Positions 9,985 to 20,997 of a stretch of DNA of 33,839 bases are shown piece by piece; position 1 is the stretch's first letter, and each line of letters begins with the position of its first letter. Origin of the DNA: Saccoglossus kowalevskii. Its lineage: Eukaryota > Hemichordata > Enteropneusta > Harrimaniidae. The notes below the pieces were generated by a model. It was not told the origin of the DNA, did no database searches, and worked only from the letters and a program-made list of their open reading frames with translations. The translations under genes were made by a program, and so were the position numbers. Location: positions 1,912,635 to 1,946,473 of the forward strand of contig NW_003140811.1 in the NCBI RefSeq assembly GCF_000003605.2. The letters run 5' to 3'.

Positions 9985-11073
9985 ATGTCGATAAATACGT
10001 CTTTCTCTAACCCAGAAGCGCTCCTCGTGTTTAATACATCCGAGTATCCGCGCGAAATTGAGAGATGCTCGTTCATCTGCTTCGTCGCGTTATCCATATC
10101 GACGTTAGGTGTACTTGGTAACGTAGCATTTCTTTTTGTCGTGATTCGAGTGTGCTCAATGCAAACTGTCACTAACGCCTACTTAGTCAACTTGGCTTTT
10201 GCGGATTTGTTACATCTGGTAACACACACTTCACTCTGGCTGTGTGGTATACTTGCCGATCCGTGTCCCGTCGACCAGGACACCAACTTACCCGTATTTT
10301 GTGTTGTCTTGGTTTTCTCGCGTATGAGCCAATATGTGTCAATGTTCACAGTAACGGTGTTGAGTCTTGAGCGATATGTAGCTGTGTGCCGACCGATCGT
10401 CTATCGCAACGGAGCGATTCACCGACCTTGCTTTGTAGCTACCGTTATCGGCAGTACCTGGCTGCTGGCATTGCTTTTTTCTTCAGAACAGTTTTCAGCT
10501 TGTATTGTCACTACCGGTAGTTACTACCATAATCGCGCAATAATTGGGAGCCTTATTTTCATCGTGTCATTGATGTTTTTAATGACAATTGTCACCGCCG
10601 TGTATGTGAATATTATTTGCCGTGTCAGAGCTTCTACCCATTCTATGAAAAGTCGTGACAAACAGATAATACGAATTTGTATAGCGACAGCTTGCATTTA
10701 CTTCATCTGTATGTTACCCAGCGTTTTGCAAGCATTCATGATAGTTCTAAATTCTCTGCAATATAATATCAACAACATACTGGAAAAGCTTATCGTCACC
10801 AACAACGTCGCCACTATTCTTCTAGAAGTCAATTCGTCTATCAACCCTATAGTATATAATGCACTGAGTTCAAACTACAGGAGTGCTTTCAGCATGGCGT
10901 TCAAGTGTTCTGAATCGTACAGCTGCTTCTTTGTACCCTGCAAAGAACCTGCGGGTATTAACAAAAGTAATGGTAACGAGCACCACAGCGAAGAGCATGT
11001 CGATTTAACGCAATTTACAAAACATCGTGGAGCAGAAAATAGAAGAGGTCATAGAAGGAACTCGGAATGCTGA
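9985..11073 (+). CDS. Class A (rhodopsin-like) G-protein-coupled receptor, orphan, neuropeptide-receptor-like, intronless
   Basis: A complete 362-aa seven-helix receptor of the plasma membrane. An in-frame TAG lies six codons before the ATG, and the CDS ends in TGA, so the frame is whole and uninterrupted. The extracellular N-terminus has N-glycosylation sequons at N4 and N17 (both NTS). Approximate helices: TM1 29-54 with G45-N46; TM2 64-88 with NLAFAD (D74); TM3 103-126 followed by ERYVAVCRP (R130); TM4 147-165 with W159; TM5 186-212; TM6 228-254; TM7 270-293 with NSSINPIVY (287-291 = NPxxY). C106 and C173 are the likely extracellular disulphide. A short third loop and Cys residues at 308, 314 and 319 (possible palmitoylation) precede a basic, polar tail. 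Two core positions are unusual: TM6 has CMLP instead of CWxP, and TM5 has L where P5.50 is usual. Overall it resembles peptide receptors, but I cannot name a ligand. GC content is visibly higher than in the flanks. The 9966-10172 minus-strand frame is a shadow. Confidence 0.93.
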   Translation: MSINTSFSNPEALLVFNTSEYPREIERCSFICFVALSISTLGVLGNVAFLFVVIRVCSMQTVTNAYLVNLAFADLLHLVTHTSLWLCGILADPCPVDQDTNLPVFCVVLVFSRMSQYVSMFTVTVLSLERYVAVCRPIVYRNGAIHRPCFVATVIGSTWLLALLFSSEQFSACIVTTGSYYHNRAIIGSLIFIVSLMFLMTIVTAVYVNIICRVRASTHSMKSRDKQIIRICIATACIYFICMLPSVLQAFMIVLNSLQYNINNILEKLIVTNNVATILLEVNSSINPIVYNALSSNYRSAFSMAFKCSESYSCFFVPCKEPAGINKSNGNEHHSEEHVDLTQFTKHRGAENRRGHRRNSEC

Positions 11074-11579
11074 TAATGCAAATGTTGCAAACCTTTAGCA
11101 TGCAATATGTAATACAAGACTCGTCATGGTAACATTATTATATAATATTATATTCGATTATATGGGAAGGGATTTAATAATTCGTTACTCCACGTGTTCA
11201 GCTGATGTAACATTTGCAAATATTAGTGACCCATATATATATACAACGTTGCAACAGTTTGCTAGCTGTTCTGTTGACAAATGGGAATTGTTAGCTTAAC
11301 CTCTATGGAATACTGGCGCCAGTGTGACAGTGATGTTACGTTAGGTAAAACTATCCTGGAAAAGGTATCTGTTTATATACAAGTAGTATTCGATGGTATA
11401 AGGTTGTTGACATATTCAATGACAGCAGGGGTGTTTATTCCTAATGTATCTCAGTGTAGTTAAATACAGCGTTGTATACCGGAATACTCTAATTTATCAG
11501 TCGCATTGATTTGTAAGTAGATTCGTTCTGCATATTTTACGAAATTATATAAATATTAATATGTATGGTCATCAAATAC
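11074..11579. other. Downstream of receptor: probable 3' UTR and spacer
   Basis: No AATAAA occurs in the first 500 bp after the stop; the first is at 11589-11594. A small frame at 11281-11463 has a good ATG context but no recognisable domain. CATGGTAAC at 11125-11133 is an X-box half-site. Confidence 0.35.
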
Positions 11580-11649
11580 GTCAATTAAAATAAAGATGTG
11601 TTTTTTTGAAAGAAAATTCAATTATCAAAAAAACACATATTTAATTGAC
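11580..11649. repeat. 70-bp inverted repeat containing AATAAA
   Basis: ATGTGTTTTTTTGA at 11596-11609 is perfectly inverted at 11625-11638 (14 bp, 15-nt loop). The outer flanks GTCAATTAAA / TTTAATTGAC also pair, so nearly the whole 70 bp folds. The AATAAA at 11589-11594 is the first canonical poly(A) signal after the receptor stop codon, so the fold could sit at the transcript's end. It could equally be a tiny foldback element. Confidence 0.65.
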
Positions 11650-12625
11650 AATTTTAAAATTAAAATGAAATTATGCTCACATATCTATTTTTGAATATCA
11701 GAGATCTTATTTATATAAATAATGTAGTTTTACAAAAAAAACCCCATAGCGCCTTGTTAACTTACTTTTCACGACTACATTGGTACACTTCGGTAAATTG
11801 TCAGTTGAATAAAGGGTGAATTAATATTTTCTAATACTATATAATAATAATAATACATATTCTGACATTAACGTAATTACGATATTGACTGAATTCCATA
11901 ATTTCACAGGAGACATCGACAGTATTTCAACTTTCCGAACGAATATTTAACCAATCAATCAAAAAAGTGTTGTTTGATGAAATGTTACATTGACTTTAGA
12001 AACGACTATGTATGTGACACTTTAAAAACGGCTTAACTCACGAAGTAATTGGTATGTAAGCGTGAAACGGGTGATAAATGTTGGAAAATAATACATATAT
12101 TCAATACAGACTCACATGTAAGAAGTAGCAGTACCCTTCACATTCGTGGTTATCGGTGTAACTTAAACACAATACTTATTATAAAGCATAAAGCCCGTCA
12201 AAGTCAAAGTAAATCGATACACATGGTCTATACTGACTTGAACTGTGGTATATCATATATCAAATAGTTGTTGCTCACTTTGGTTTCGTTATATTGATAA
12301 GTTATTGAGTATCTTTTTGTGAGTTTTCACTATATTTGCTGAGTATTCTTTGAATCGCCGTTTTTATAATACAATAATATCTAGATTACGCCATGATAAT
12401 CAAGCGACAGTAATATGCTAGGTTATTGCAAATAAATGATGCGTATGTTGTGACTGGCGCCAAAGGAGGCAACAGACAAACAAAATAAGCCTATGTAGCG
12501 ACAATGTGGCAATTAATATTGACACCTATCTCAAATGCGTCTGTGTCTGGTGTCTACGTGTATTAAGTTATGTTGTGTACGATATTATGATGAGTGAATA
12601 AATGACAACGCGATGCCAAAACTTG
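11650..12625. other. Gene-free AT-rich stretch
   Basis: It holds a second AATAAA at 11808-11813 and a short (ATA)n run near 11842. The frame at 12049-12267 shows no domain. I recognise nothing else. Confidence 0.45.
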
Positions 12626-12645
12626 CGTGATAATGGGACGAAGAG

Positions 12646-12720
12646 GCGTGAATTGCTCAATGGTGGGTTAGGCGCAATTGATGTTAAGCAAACATCCCAG
12701 TCCGAACCCTGTTATCACGT
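12646..12720 (+). repeat. tRNA-derived SINE-like fragment
   Basis: TTGCTCAATGG at 12653-12663 matches the RNA polymerase III box A (TRGYNNARNNG) at all but one defined position, followed by a D-arm-like GGGTTAGGCGC. AGTCCGAACCC at 12699-12709 is a box B-like sequence (GGTTCRANNCC) with two differences. Their starts are 46 bp apart, close to the spacing in tRNAs. The T-arm pairs poorly, so this is more likely a decayed SINE head than a working tRNA gene. CGTGATAA (12626-12633) and TTATCACG (12712-12719) form an exact inverted repeat around it. Confidence 0.4.
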
Positions 12721-12761
12721 ACTAATGGACATACCTTTATTTCAATTATAATACCCTGGAG

Positions 12762-12773
12762 TATATATAAATT
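12762..12773 (+). promoter_or_regulatory. TATA-box-like sequence with downstream Inr-like TCAGTT
   Basis: TATATATAAATT precedes TCAGTT (12800-12805), an initiator-like sequence about 36 bp downstream, slightly farther than usual. A small ORF starts at 12883. Such AT-rich motifs are common in this window. Confidence 0.25.
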
Positions 12774-12882
12774 GAATACGCGCCGTAGACGCTTGCATAT
12801 CAGTTGCAGATCTCAAGTAAACGACGTTCGAATAGGTAAATGTTCTTATAGAAATGACAGAATTTCTTAAACCGAGAAATTA

Positions 12883-13056
12883 ATGATAAGTAATAAGCGA
12901 TTCATACAAAAGTGGGAAAAACACACACAGAATATTGTTCGTGCATTGCTCTTAGGCACAATCCAGCTATTGTCTGATAACAAGGTTGCACGTGATACAG
13001 GCCGACTGATGAATATGCGGCGTTTTAATGATGGACAAGAAACGGTATTATTGTAG
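12883..13056 (+). CDS. Small ORF, 57 aa, unrecognised
   Basis: An ATG at 12883, four codons after an in-frame TAA, opens a frame that ends in TAG at 13056. The product is basic and amphipathic, with a leucine-rich centre (RALLLGTIQLL at about residues 20-30) and a charged C-terminal half (VARDTGRLMNMRRF). It has no signal peptide, membrane segment or motif I can name. It lies about 80 bp after an Inr-like sequence and a TATA-like box and about 160 bp after a tRNA-like element, so it could be a small gene, an exon or part of a retroelement. The opposite strand is also open here, which lowers the weight of the frame. Confidence 0.22.
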   Translation: MISNKRFIQKWEKHTQNIVRALLLGTIQLLSDNKVARDTGRLMNMRRFNDGQETVLL

Positions 13057-14800
13057 CTAATAGTCGCATACATTTTACGTGGGTACTTTTGCAGTACATC
13101 CGTGCTAAATTCTCACGATATAACCAGTCACAAATGATCAATCAACATACCGCCAATGACATAATATACCCACACATTGTACAATAGCTAAAACACACTC
13201 TCACAACGTACAGAACAAATAATACCGAGTAAATATTAATTTTACGAAACAAATACTCAGTTGGAATGAATGAGCTAATAATACTTACTTTTAAACTATT
13301 TTGTCGCGACTGTCGTAAAACATTTACAATATCTATTGATGTAGGGTCTACGGATTATGATAAGTTATATTCTATTAGAATGGGATTTAGTGGTATCATT
13401 TTTTATTGGCACAACACATTTTAAACTAGATTAAGAGAGTGGGTGTGGCAAAGCAGGGAGCTTTTGCTTCAAATGGGAATTTTAGGAAATGTATTGTGTT
13501 TCTTAATCTCGAACATCATTATCTTGTTTGGCTGAAAACACTAAACATATTTGAAATAAATTGTAATTTCTCATAATCAGAACTTTGTAATGTACCACCA
13601 GTTTTGACCAAAACGTTGAATCCAGCGTTTTTTGTATGATGTGCAATTATGATCTCGGTGATGTGAGCCAAATTGAAGCATTGTCAACTAGCTTGGCAAT
13701 TACCATAACCTATTGCAATCTATATTGAATATTTTAAAACTATGGATCCCTGCTATAACGTTTACACACATTTATTGAATATTTACTTGCAAACAACTCA
13801 CAAAAGAAACTATATAATAATGATCGGATAGCATATGTCTCGTTCATTTAGTGTGAATGCTTCTTACGACAAAATTATTGCGGCACTGGGAAGTCGATTG
13901 ACTGAAAAATAAAAGCCCATTTTGACAGGTCGTGATTTGAGTGAAAACATACCTTCAGATCTATTTAACAAAACGTAGCTATATAATATATTATAGTCAA
14001 ATCAGTGAAAAATTACTAATCTGGGGTATACAACCAATAGTCAGGTTTTTCGAAAAGAAGAAGCATATCCCGCTCCATACGGCATACCTGCCAAATATTT
14101 TTTTGAGCAATAAATGGTTCAAGGCACTACTTTATTGTTTAGAATTCTCAACGGTTTGATTTACATGTAGAAATTATAGTAAAAAGGTCATGGACAGGAC
14201 AACGACAAGAGCAGATGGACATCATTATAATATGATTGGTTATCGGCTATAATACGGATGTGTTTGAATTGTGTTTAGAGGACTATGGTCGACAAAACCA
14301 GCAGGAATGATGATGATGGTGTTGATGATTGATGAATTAACGAGTGACAGTGCTTTAGTGCGATCATGTATCTACTTTTATATATACGTATAAGTGTTGT
14401 TAATTAAAGACGATCGGATGTTGCATAGCGGTAAATGAAAAGACAGGAGATTGTCATTGTAAGTAAAACATGTGGATATAAGTGTACAGCTTATGTGGGT
14501 TCAGGTTGAAAACATCTATCGTCGTACTATTTGTGTAAAAGGACACAAAAGTAGAAAAGAAAGAAGAATGCGAGGAAGAATCTGACGATGACATGAGATT
14601 TGGTATTTTCATGCTGTTCTCATGGGACACCTCGGCCTTAAAGGTTCTCATTTTAATATTTGTTACTACAACAAAGATCTGCACCTGCGCCGGTTCTACG
14701 CATAAACAGTATTCCATTCTTTATACATGATTGAGATACGTAATTTTCCTCCGCTGTTCAATCTATGTATTCATGTATTTTGAATGTATGCAGTTATAAA
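13057..14800. other. Gene-free stretch
   Basis: Frames at 13941-14159 (+) and 14454-14717 (-) have no recognisable domains. CpG content from 14160 to 14790 is normal to high, in contrast to the block that follows. Confidence 0.45.
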
Positions 14801-17800
14801 TTAATGATTCTATAGTATATAACATCAGTACGTGACTATAGCAACCTCCATTCTGTGACTGGCACAAGTAGGTCACAGAAATATACATTAACAATAAATA
14901 TATTGTTACTATGACACAATCATTAACCAAAAAATAATCAAGTCAGCACTATAACCTATAAAACACTCCTATCAATGCCATGACATTTTAACTTAAATCT
15001 AAACATATATACCGTTACTAGGTTGGTAATATCTAACAATTGGATGTCTGTCTAGTCAGCGGTTCAATCACACTCCAATCCAGCAACAACTATGCTAGGT
15101 TGCAAAATTACTCTGTTGCAACTACAAATCTTATCAATCCACAAGGTACTATATCTTAATATTCGATAGAAACCCACTCTGAAATATTATTATTATTATC
15201 TTTAACTCTAAACAGTAATAAAGTAAAATCTGCCTAATTAAACTCAACACAACACGGATATATCAGGGCCACATCAAATCTAACATATCTTATGTTCACG
15301 AGTGTCAATGCAGCCTACAATACAGTTCTCTAATGGATGATGTCTCTATAACACATCACTCATCATGCAGGTCGGGTTTTGTAGAACCATCAATTATTGG
15401 TAGTTTAATGTGTGTTTTTTTCAGATGAAATATCACATACTTTGGCAAACATAATGTCAACATGATGCTTAAAATGTTCAAAAATTTTGGCAATTGAAAA
15501 TATTGACACGAGTCTTCATTTGAGTAGAATGTGTTGGCATGATGTCAGGTTAGTAACATCACCTTTCAAATTCATACACGATCTGATTATCATAGTAGCG
15601 ACAATATTAATAAATTAATAATAATACTCATATCAATAATGAGAACAAATTGAAAGGTTGACCCATCAATAACATAACAATGTCTGCACAATGTTATTTC
15701 AGAAAAACAAGTTAATACATTATGACGACGACACTTGAAAATCATGCATACAAAGAAAGACTTATTATGTTTAGAATCACATTGCAAAAACTCACTTATT
15801 ATTAAAAAGACGTCTAATGTTTCGTTTGTCAGCCTCAAATATTTTATTCAGATGTTGAACCAATTCTTCTTCTTAACCAAGACAATGTGATTGCAAAAGA
15901 CTGTACAATTCTCTGATGACATCACTGTAAATCATTACTTCATTCAACAGATGGATCTCATCATACCAATGTGAAGTAAGTATGCATTGATGTATCTGTG
16001 TTTTCCCATTATACACTTACCCAAGTTAATAGGACTATAGCAAATGTTCACAGGTTGTATTAAAACATATATATGTGGTCATCAAACACAGATGCTTATC
16101 TTACAGAATATCACTTGTCTCGAGTCTCAATTAATCTTCCAGAACTGCTGACCTATTTTCAACATAACCAGTGACCCAGTGTCTACCATACATATAAACA
16201 ACTCAGAATTTAATGTTGCATGTTTATTTATGAGTTGTAGCATGAAAGGCTTTTATGACCACAACTTACTTCTCTGATCGTGTTGAGTTTGAATCAGTGC
16301 ACTTACCATGAAGCTTTAGTACCCTTCTCTGTTACCGCTTCATCTCACTATCTCTCTATGATCTGTGGCTGAACATTGCTAGGATTGCCTGTTTATCTGA
16401 AGGTTACATTGTGGCCATAAATGTTTGGTTACATTGTATGGCCATTGCTATATATTGTCCTGGATTAACTACCAAACATCTATCATGATGACTGCCTTTT
16501 ATAAATGTGATTTAATACATTTTCATTTAGCCATAGTCGGCCTATGCGGTCCTCACTAAAACCTCAATTTGGCACTGACACAAGAATTTACTTGAATATG
16601 CTCAGTCTTACTCCATACATAGCGTCACTGCTATACTTATAGTTTCAAGCACTGTACATGTTCTTTATTGCCACATTGCCAGTTCCAATTCTACTACATA
16701 ATACCTCCATTGTAATTTTTGGTTGGAATGGTGTCAGTCCGAGGACCATATACACTGGCTGCAATTATATCATTTATTACCCCATTTAAATAACTGTCAA
16801 CATGGATTCCATGTGCTTACTCACCTCTTGTTTACAGACTTCACAAACAATCTAATCAGTACACCACTGTCATCATCACCAACAGTCGTTATGTATTAAC
16901 TAAAAAGAGTTTAGTGGTCAACAGATTGAACTATGGTCCCTCTGGGACCAACGACGTAATCACCTCATACTTTATTGCCACTGCTTCTTGATACTGAACA
17001 AGCCACTATATTTTCTATAGCGAATCCTAATTGCCCACTAGCAGCTTGTACGTTGTCATTTTGCATGACACTTCCGACACACAATTCCGAAGACACTGAA
17101 GGGAGTATACATGCATCCATTGATATAACCCGATTTCCGCAGCCATGACCTGAAAAGTCTTAGTACTCCACCCCAGACCTTCAAATATGCCTTTCTATCA
17201 ATGTAACTTGAGTGTTTTCCTGTCGCTCTGCTATGCTCGTTCTGTGCTGTTGTCAACACACCTTATCAAGCAAAACAAATAATCGTACAGATCACCAGTC
17301 ACTGTAGTTTTGCAAATTGTTTTAACAATTGTTACCAATATTTAGAGAAGATCCCGTTCCGAATTTATAGAGATATGGATAACACAGTACAGCTAACTTC
17401 AGATTGTATATGAGTGTGCACACTAAACAACAAGCAAGACACAAGTTAAAATCACAAACATATACAATTTATACCCTATGTAATAAGGAAAATAGAGACA
17501 ACACTTAAACTTAATTATTGTGTTAGTGTATAACAATATGTTGTCTGTCACAGTACACTTAGTCGATAATTCAGTCATTCTCAACTACAACACCTATGTT
17601 ATATTGTAAAATTACTGTTCTGCAACTATAACCTCACATAAGTATTAATAATACAATACATATCCACTATGCACTGAGTATTGACACGACAAAAACAAAA
17701 GCTTTATTGGTCTGACCTTGGTTGAACTACTTGCATCAGAAAAATATCAATAATAATATTGTCAAAATAAAGTGAAATACCGGCAATTAAATCAGTATAT

Positions 17801-18130
17801 TCCATACCTATTTCATGACATCAGAAATACATCAGAATAATATTAAACCATTAAACAATACATGACTGCCAATACAGCTACAATTCTATTCTGCTCTGCA
17901 TGCTATGTGAAATGTCTTTCTATCACCTCAGTGTACATGCATACCAAATGTTTTATAGGTATCAATTTATTGCAGTTTATTACTCTCTTAAGATGTAGTT
18001 AGGTGTATTTTTTAAATATGACAATGACACAACAAATTTATTCCACTTCAGGTACCTATACAACTCTCAATATTCATATTATATGTATGTATGTAAAAGA
18101 AAAGAAGCAATGTAATATTGGAACATAGTT
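14800..18130. other. CpG-depleted block without a recognisable ORF
   Basis: By eye, about 45 CpG dinucleotides fall in 15000-17900 where base composition predicts roughly 90-100. The sequence on both sides (14160-14790 and 18180-18760) is at or above expectation. TG and CA words are abundant, as methyl-CpG decay would produce. Open frames at 15590-15838 and 17056-17259 (both minus) contain no domain. In invertebrates CpG depletion usually marks germline-methylated transcribed bodies, so a long non-coding transcript, a very long UTR or an intron is possible. A methylated ancient repeat is the alternative. Confidence 0.5.
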
Positions 18131-18230
18131 ACAATGTATTACGAAAATATCTGCAATATTGAATCGATTGTATTAATATCCAACACTATTTATTGTATTA
18201 AAATATCCCCGAATATACTGCAAATTCTAC

Positions 18231-18236
18231 AATAAA
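18231..18236 (+). terminator. Candidate poly(A) signal at the edge of the CpG-depleted block
   Basis: AATAAA on the plus strand lies about 100 bp beyond the end of CpG depletion. If the block is a plus-strand transcript this would suit its 3' end. The motif is frequent in AT-rich DNA, so the call rests on position. Confidence 0.25.
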
Positions 18237-18239
18237 TGC

Positions 18240-19700
18240 ACCGAACAGCAAGACTGGAACGTGTTTCTAAAGACTTAGTGAAAAAAACCTTTCCAGTAAA
18301 CCGTGAATAACTTCCACGCACACATTAACAGTATTTACAGAGATACGTATAGACATACTCCATTCAGTAAGGGTCGTTGGGTGATATTACCTACGAAGAA
18401 GACACATGTCTCCAATGCTATACTCCCGTACTGCAAATGTGAACAGTTTCACGTTACGTGGTCATGACATATGTTGAAATAACGGCAATGAAGTGTAAGA
18501 AATATTGAACAACACCGAATACACTCAACAGACATGGTGCAGCTTTTTAAAAAAAATTCTGACATTGAGTGCATTGTCAGTACTAATGGAGTCCTTATTT
18601 TATCAATCCTTATCTACATAAAATACTTGAGTAAATTAGAAATCCGAGACATGTGAGCTTGGAAGTACTACCAGTAACACCTAAGCGGAGCAGAACGACT
18701 ACTCTGCGTAGCAACAAACAGCGGCTACAGTGTAGGGTGTAAAGTAATAATATTATGAGTGTTCCCCTGATATATATATTACTTGGAACACGGCGAAATT
18801 ATTTGCTATTTCGATGCTTTTAGACCACAGATTTGACAGCTCCCTATAAGGCATGTGACTTTTAAAGCAACTTGACTTTAATACATTTTCCCCATTCTAC
18901 TGGTTAGCCAGGGTCGCATACAATATGTTCACACAAAATAGAAACGTATACACTATTTAAAAATAATGACATAAAATAATCATTTCATCACTATCATTGT
19001 ATGTATTCTAGTTTTATCTGGAAGTTCTGAAATGAGTTGGGGTAAAGCATGTTTCTTGTATTTTTCAGTATTTGCTATATTTTACGAAGTGGCACAATAC
19101 GATTTGTTTTCACCTACAATTTTAGCTAATGTAATTGTTTTAAATACAGTCTAAATAAAAGGAAAATATCAACTATCATATGTTAGGAAAGTGATACAGA
19201 TAACCTTTGATCTGGGGCCTAGCCCCAATACTCTTACTAATTGAAACCCAACAATCAAAATGAAGGATAATATGATTCATTCTATAACAAAACTACTATG
19301 TAACTAGAAATCCAATCCAAATTACATGATCTAAATTTATAAACAAAAAACAAATGTAGTTCAATCTACTCAAGGTTTAATTCTGTCCTTGTGAAAAACG
19401 CGTGGTTCTTGTTCATTTTAGAGAAAAATAAACGCTTATACCGAGCGGAAAAAAACATATATTCCTATTTTAATTTTAAAAATATGGCTACCCACCAGAT
19501 TAAAACAAACAGATCTTGTTTCTGCGTCACACAAGTATTGGGTATTCCTTCTACATTTTTTGAATAAAACATGGCAAGTAAAAATTTCGTTAGTGTTTAA
19601 ACACGCAGTTCAAAAATCTGGCAGGCAAAAACGTGGTATTGTTGTATTCCAAACGAATTACGAGTTCAAGCTCAAAAGAATAAAATAAAAAACGCAAATT
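18240..19700. other. Gene-free stretch
   Basis: CpG content returns to normal from about 18180. I see no domain-bearing frame in this stretch. Confidence 0.4.
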
Positions 19701-19718
19701 ACATGGTACCCTCACTGG

Positions 19719-20245
19719 AACGTATTTGTTGAGTTTGGGGAATATTTGTTTTTAAACACAGTATCGGCATTCTAATGGGAACAAATCGGGATCCCCTGTT
19801 GCGAATTTATACTTTCATTTGTATAAATTTGAATTTCTGTACAAAGAAGCCAAATCCTTTAGTTTCACATTCAGATATATTGATGATGTACTTTCCATCA
19901 GCAATCCTAAATTTAGTGATATTCAAATGATATATCCAGTTGAATAAGGAAACTGCAGTATCTGCTTTTTTTGCTTAAAGAGGGGGTCGTCACCTGCACG
20001 CGCACGAGTCCAAAGCGACAACAAAAACACACGCAAAACACGCAAGGTAAACGCTTGTTCGAAACAATGACACGCTATGGCCATCTGACGCATGCGTAGG
20101 TGACGACTTCCCCGCTTTAATACTGTATGACAAGATGAGATGTTTTGAATATTACTATCATCAATTTGTAGTACATAGGCAGACTTTTGGATCCACTAGT
20201 TTACATTCAAAAGTGTTTCGACATATGAGCTTGTCAGTTAAATGA
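19719..20245 (+). pseudogene. Reverse transcriptase fragment (Penelope-like retroelement), frameshifted and interrupted by a MITE
   Basis: Translated pieces align in order with the RT palm of a retroelement family common in aquatic animals. NVFVEFG is at 19719-19739. GxxMGTNxxPLL is at 19766-19800 in another frame. From 19801, again shifted, comes a frame containing FTFRYIDDVLSI (YIDD catalytic motif at about 19873-19884), which ends in TAA at 19947. ETAVSAFF follows at 19949-19972. After an inserted 146-bp MITE, the RT resumes with LYDK at 20123 and stays open to TGA at 20245. At least two frameshifts and an apparent deletion of some codons at the insertion site show it is dead. Only the palm region remains, with no endonuclease. 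The Penelope-like name is from remembered motif order and is tentative; the RT call itself is firm. Confidence 0.8.
19975..20120. mobile_element. TTAA-flanked MITE, copy 1 (146 bp)
   Basis: The element is bounded by TTAA on both sides, starts TTAAAGAGGGGG and ends CCCCGCTTTAA. The TIRs continue as TCGTCACCTGCACGCG on the left against GTCGTCACCTACGCATGCG on the inverted right end, about 28 bp in all. The TTAA target is typical of piggyBac-type transposases. It encodes nothing. It sits inside the decayed RT, with RT coding similarity on both sides, so it arrived after the retroelement. Confidence 0.82.
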
Positions 20246-20985
20246 AATAACAATGTTATGCAAATAATCTCAGTTGGTATTAATGTAGATACGCCAAGTT
20301 TGATTTGAATACAAGACGTGTAAATCATTCACTATCACTTCAGCTAGATAACCACTATCCCCCATTACATGTACATGCACGTCGAGATTTATATTTGAAT
20401 AAGGATTTTTTTCTCGGATTATTGAAATTGAATAATTAATGAACAATTGAATAACGACATTTCACACGCAACATTTGTCATTTTCAATCATACCTCGCGA
20501 GACTGGCAAACAACTAATTTCATCTTCATTCAGAGATATCATTCAACCGTGTCCCCATCCATAAATGTTCTTAGCCATAATTAATATCAGTATTATTATT
20601 ATTATCTAGAATCCAAAACGAAATAATCAATCATTCCTTAAAAAAGCCGTATCTACAACCTTCGAGTTTTTCCTTATGTTTACTACATACATCACTATAG
20701 CGTGACGATTTTTATTGGCATATTTTCCTGTTATCTCTTATTAAGTATTAACTATGAATAATGGTGTATGATAAACATGTTACCAGGAAATCACTGTAAT
20801 ATGTGCAAAGCTAAATCAGTACCATAATTACTATACCAAAATGTTTACCATAATTGTACGAAAAGCGGTAATTTAAAAAAAACATAAAACGATTATTCCA
20901 CATATGCTGACATAGCACAACATCTGAAACAGATTAAATTTATGAATTGTTGAGATGAAATAATTACAGGCAAACGACCGTTGAC
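20246..20985. other. Gene-free stretch
   Basis: It has a short (ATT)n microsatellite at 20591-20606 and normal CpG content. No gene is recognised; similarity to the retroelement fades after 20245. Confidence 0.4.
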
Positions 20986-20997
20986 ATAACACACAGC

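Noticed and set aside
11281-11463. 60-aa ORF after an ATATATATA stretch with good ATG context
   Set aside because: I considered a membrane-channel-like N-terminus, but only two residues matched, no second exon or donor is visible, and length alone is uninformative.
16934-16954. GGTCCC-TCT-GGGACC hairpin
   Set aside because: A 6-bp stem of this size is expected by chance in 34 kb, and nothing around it supports a function.
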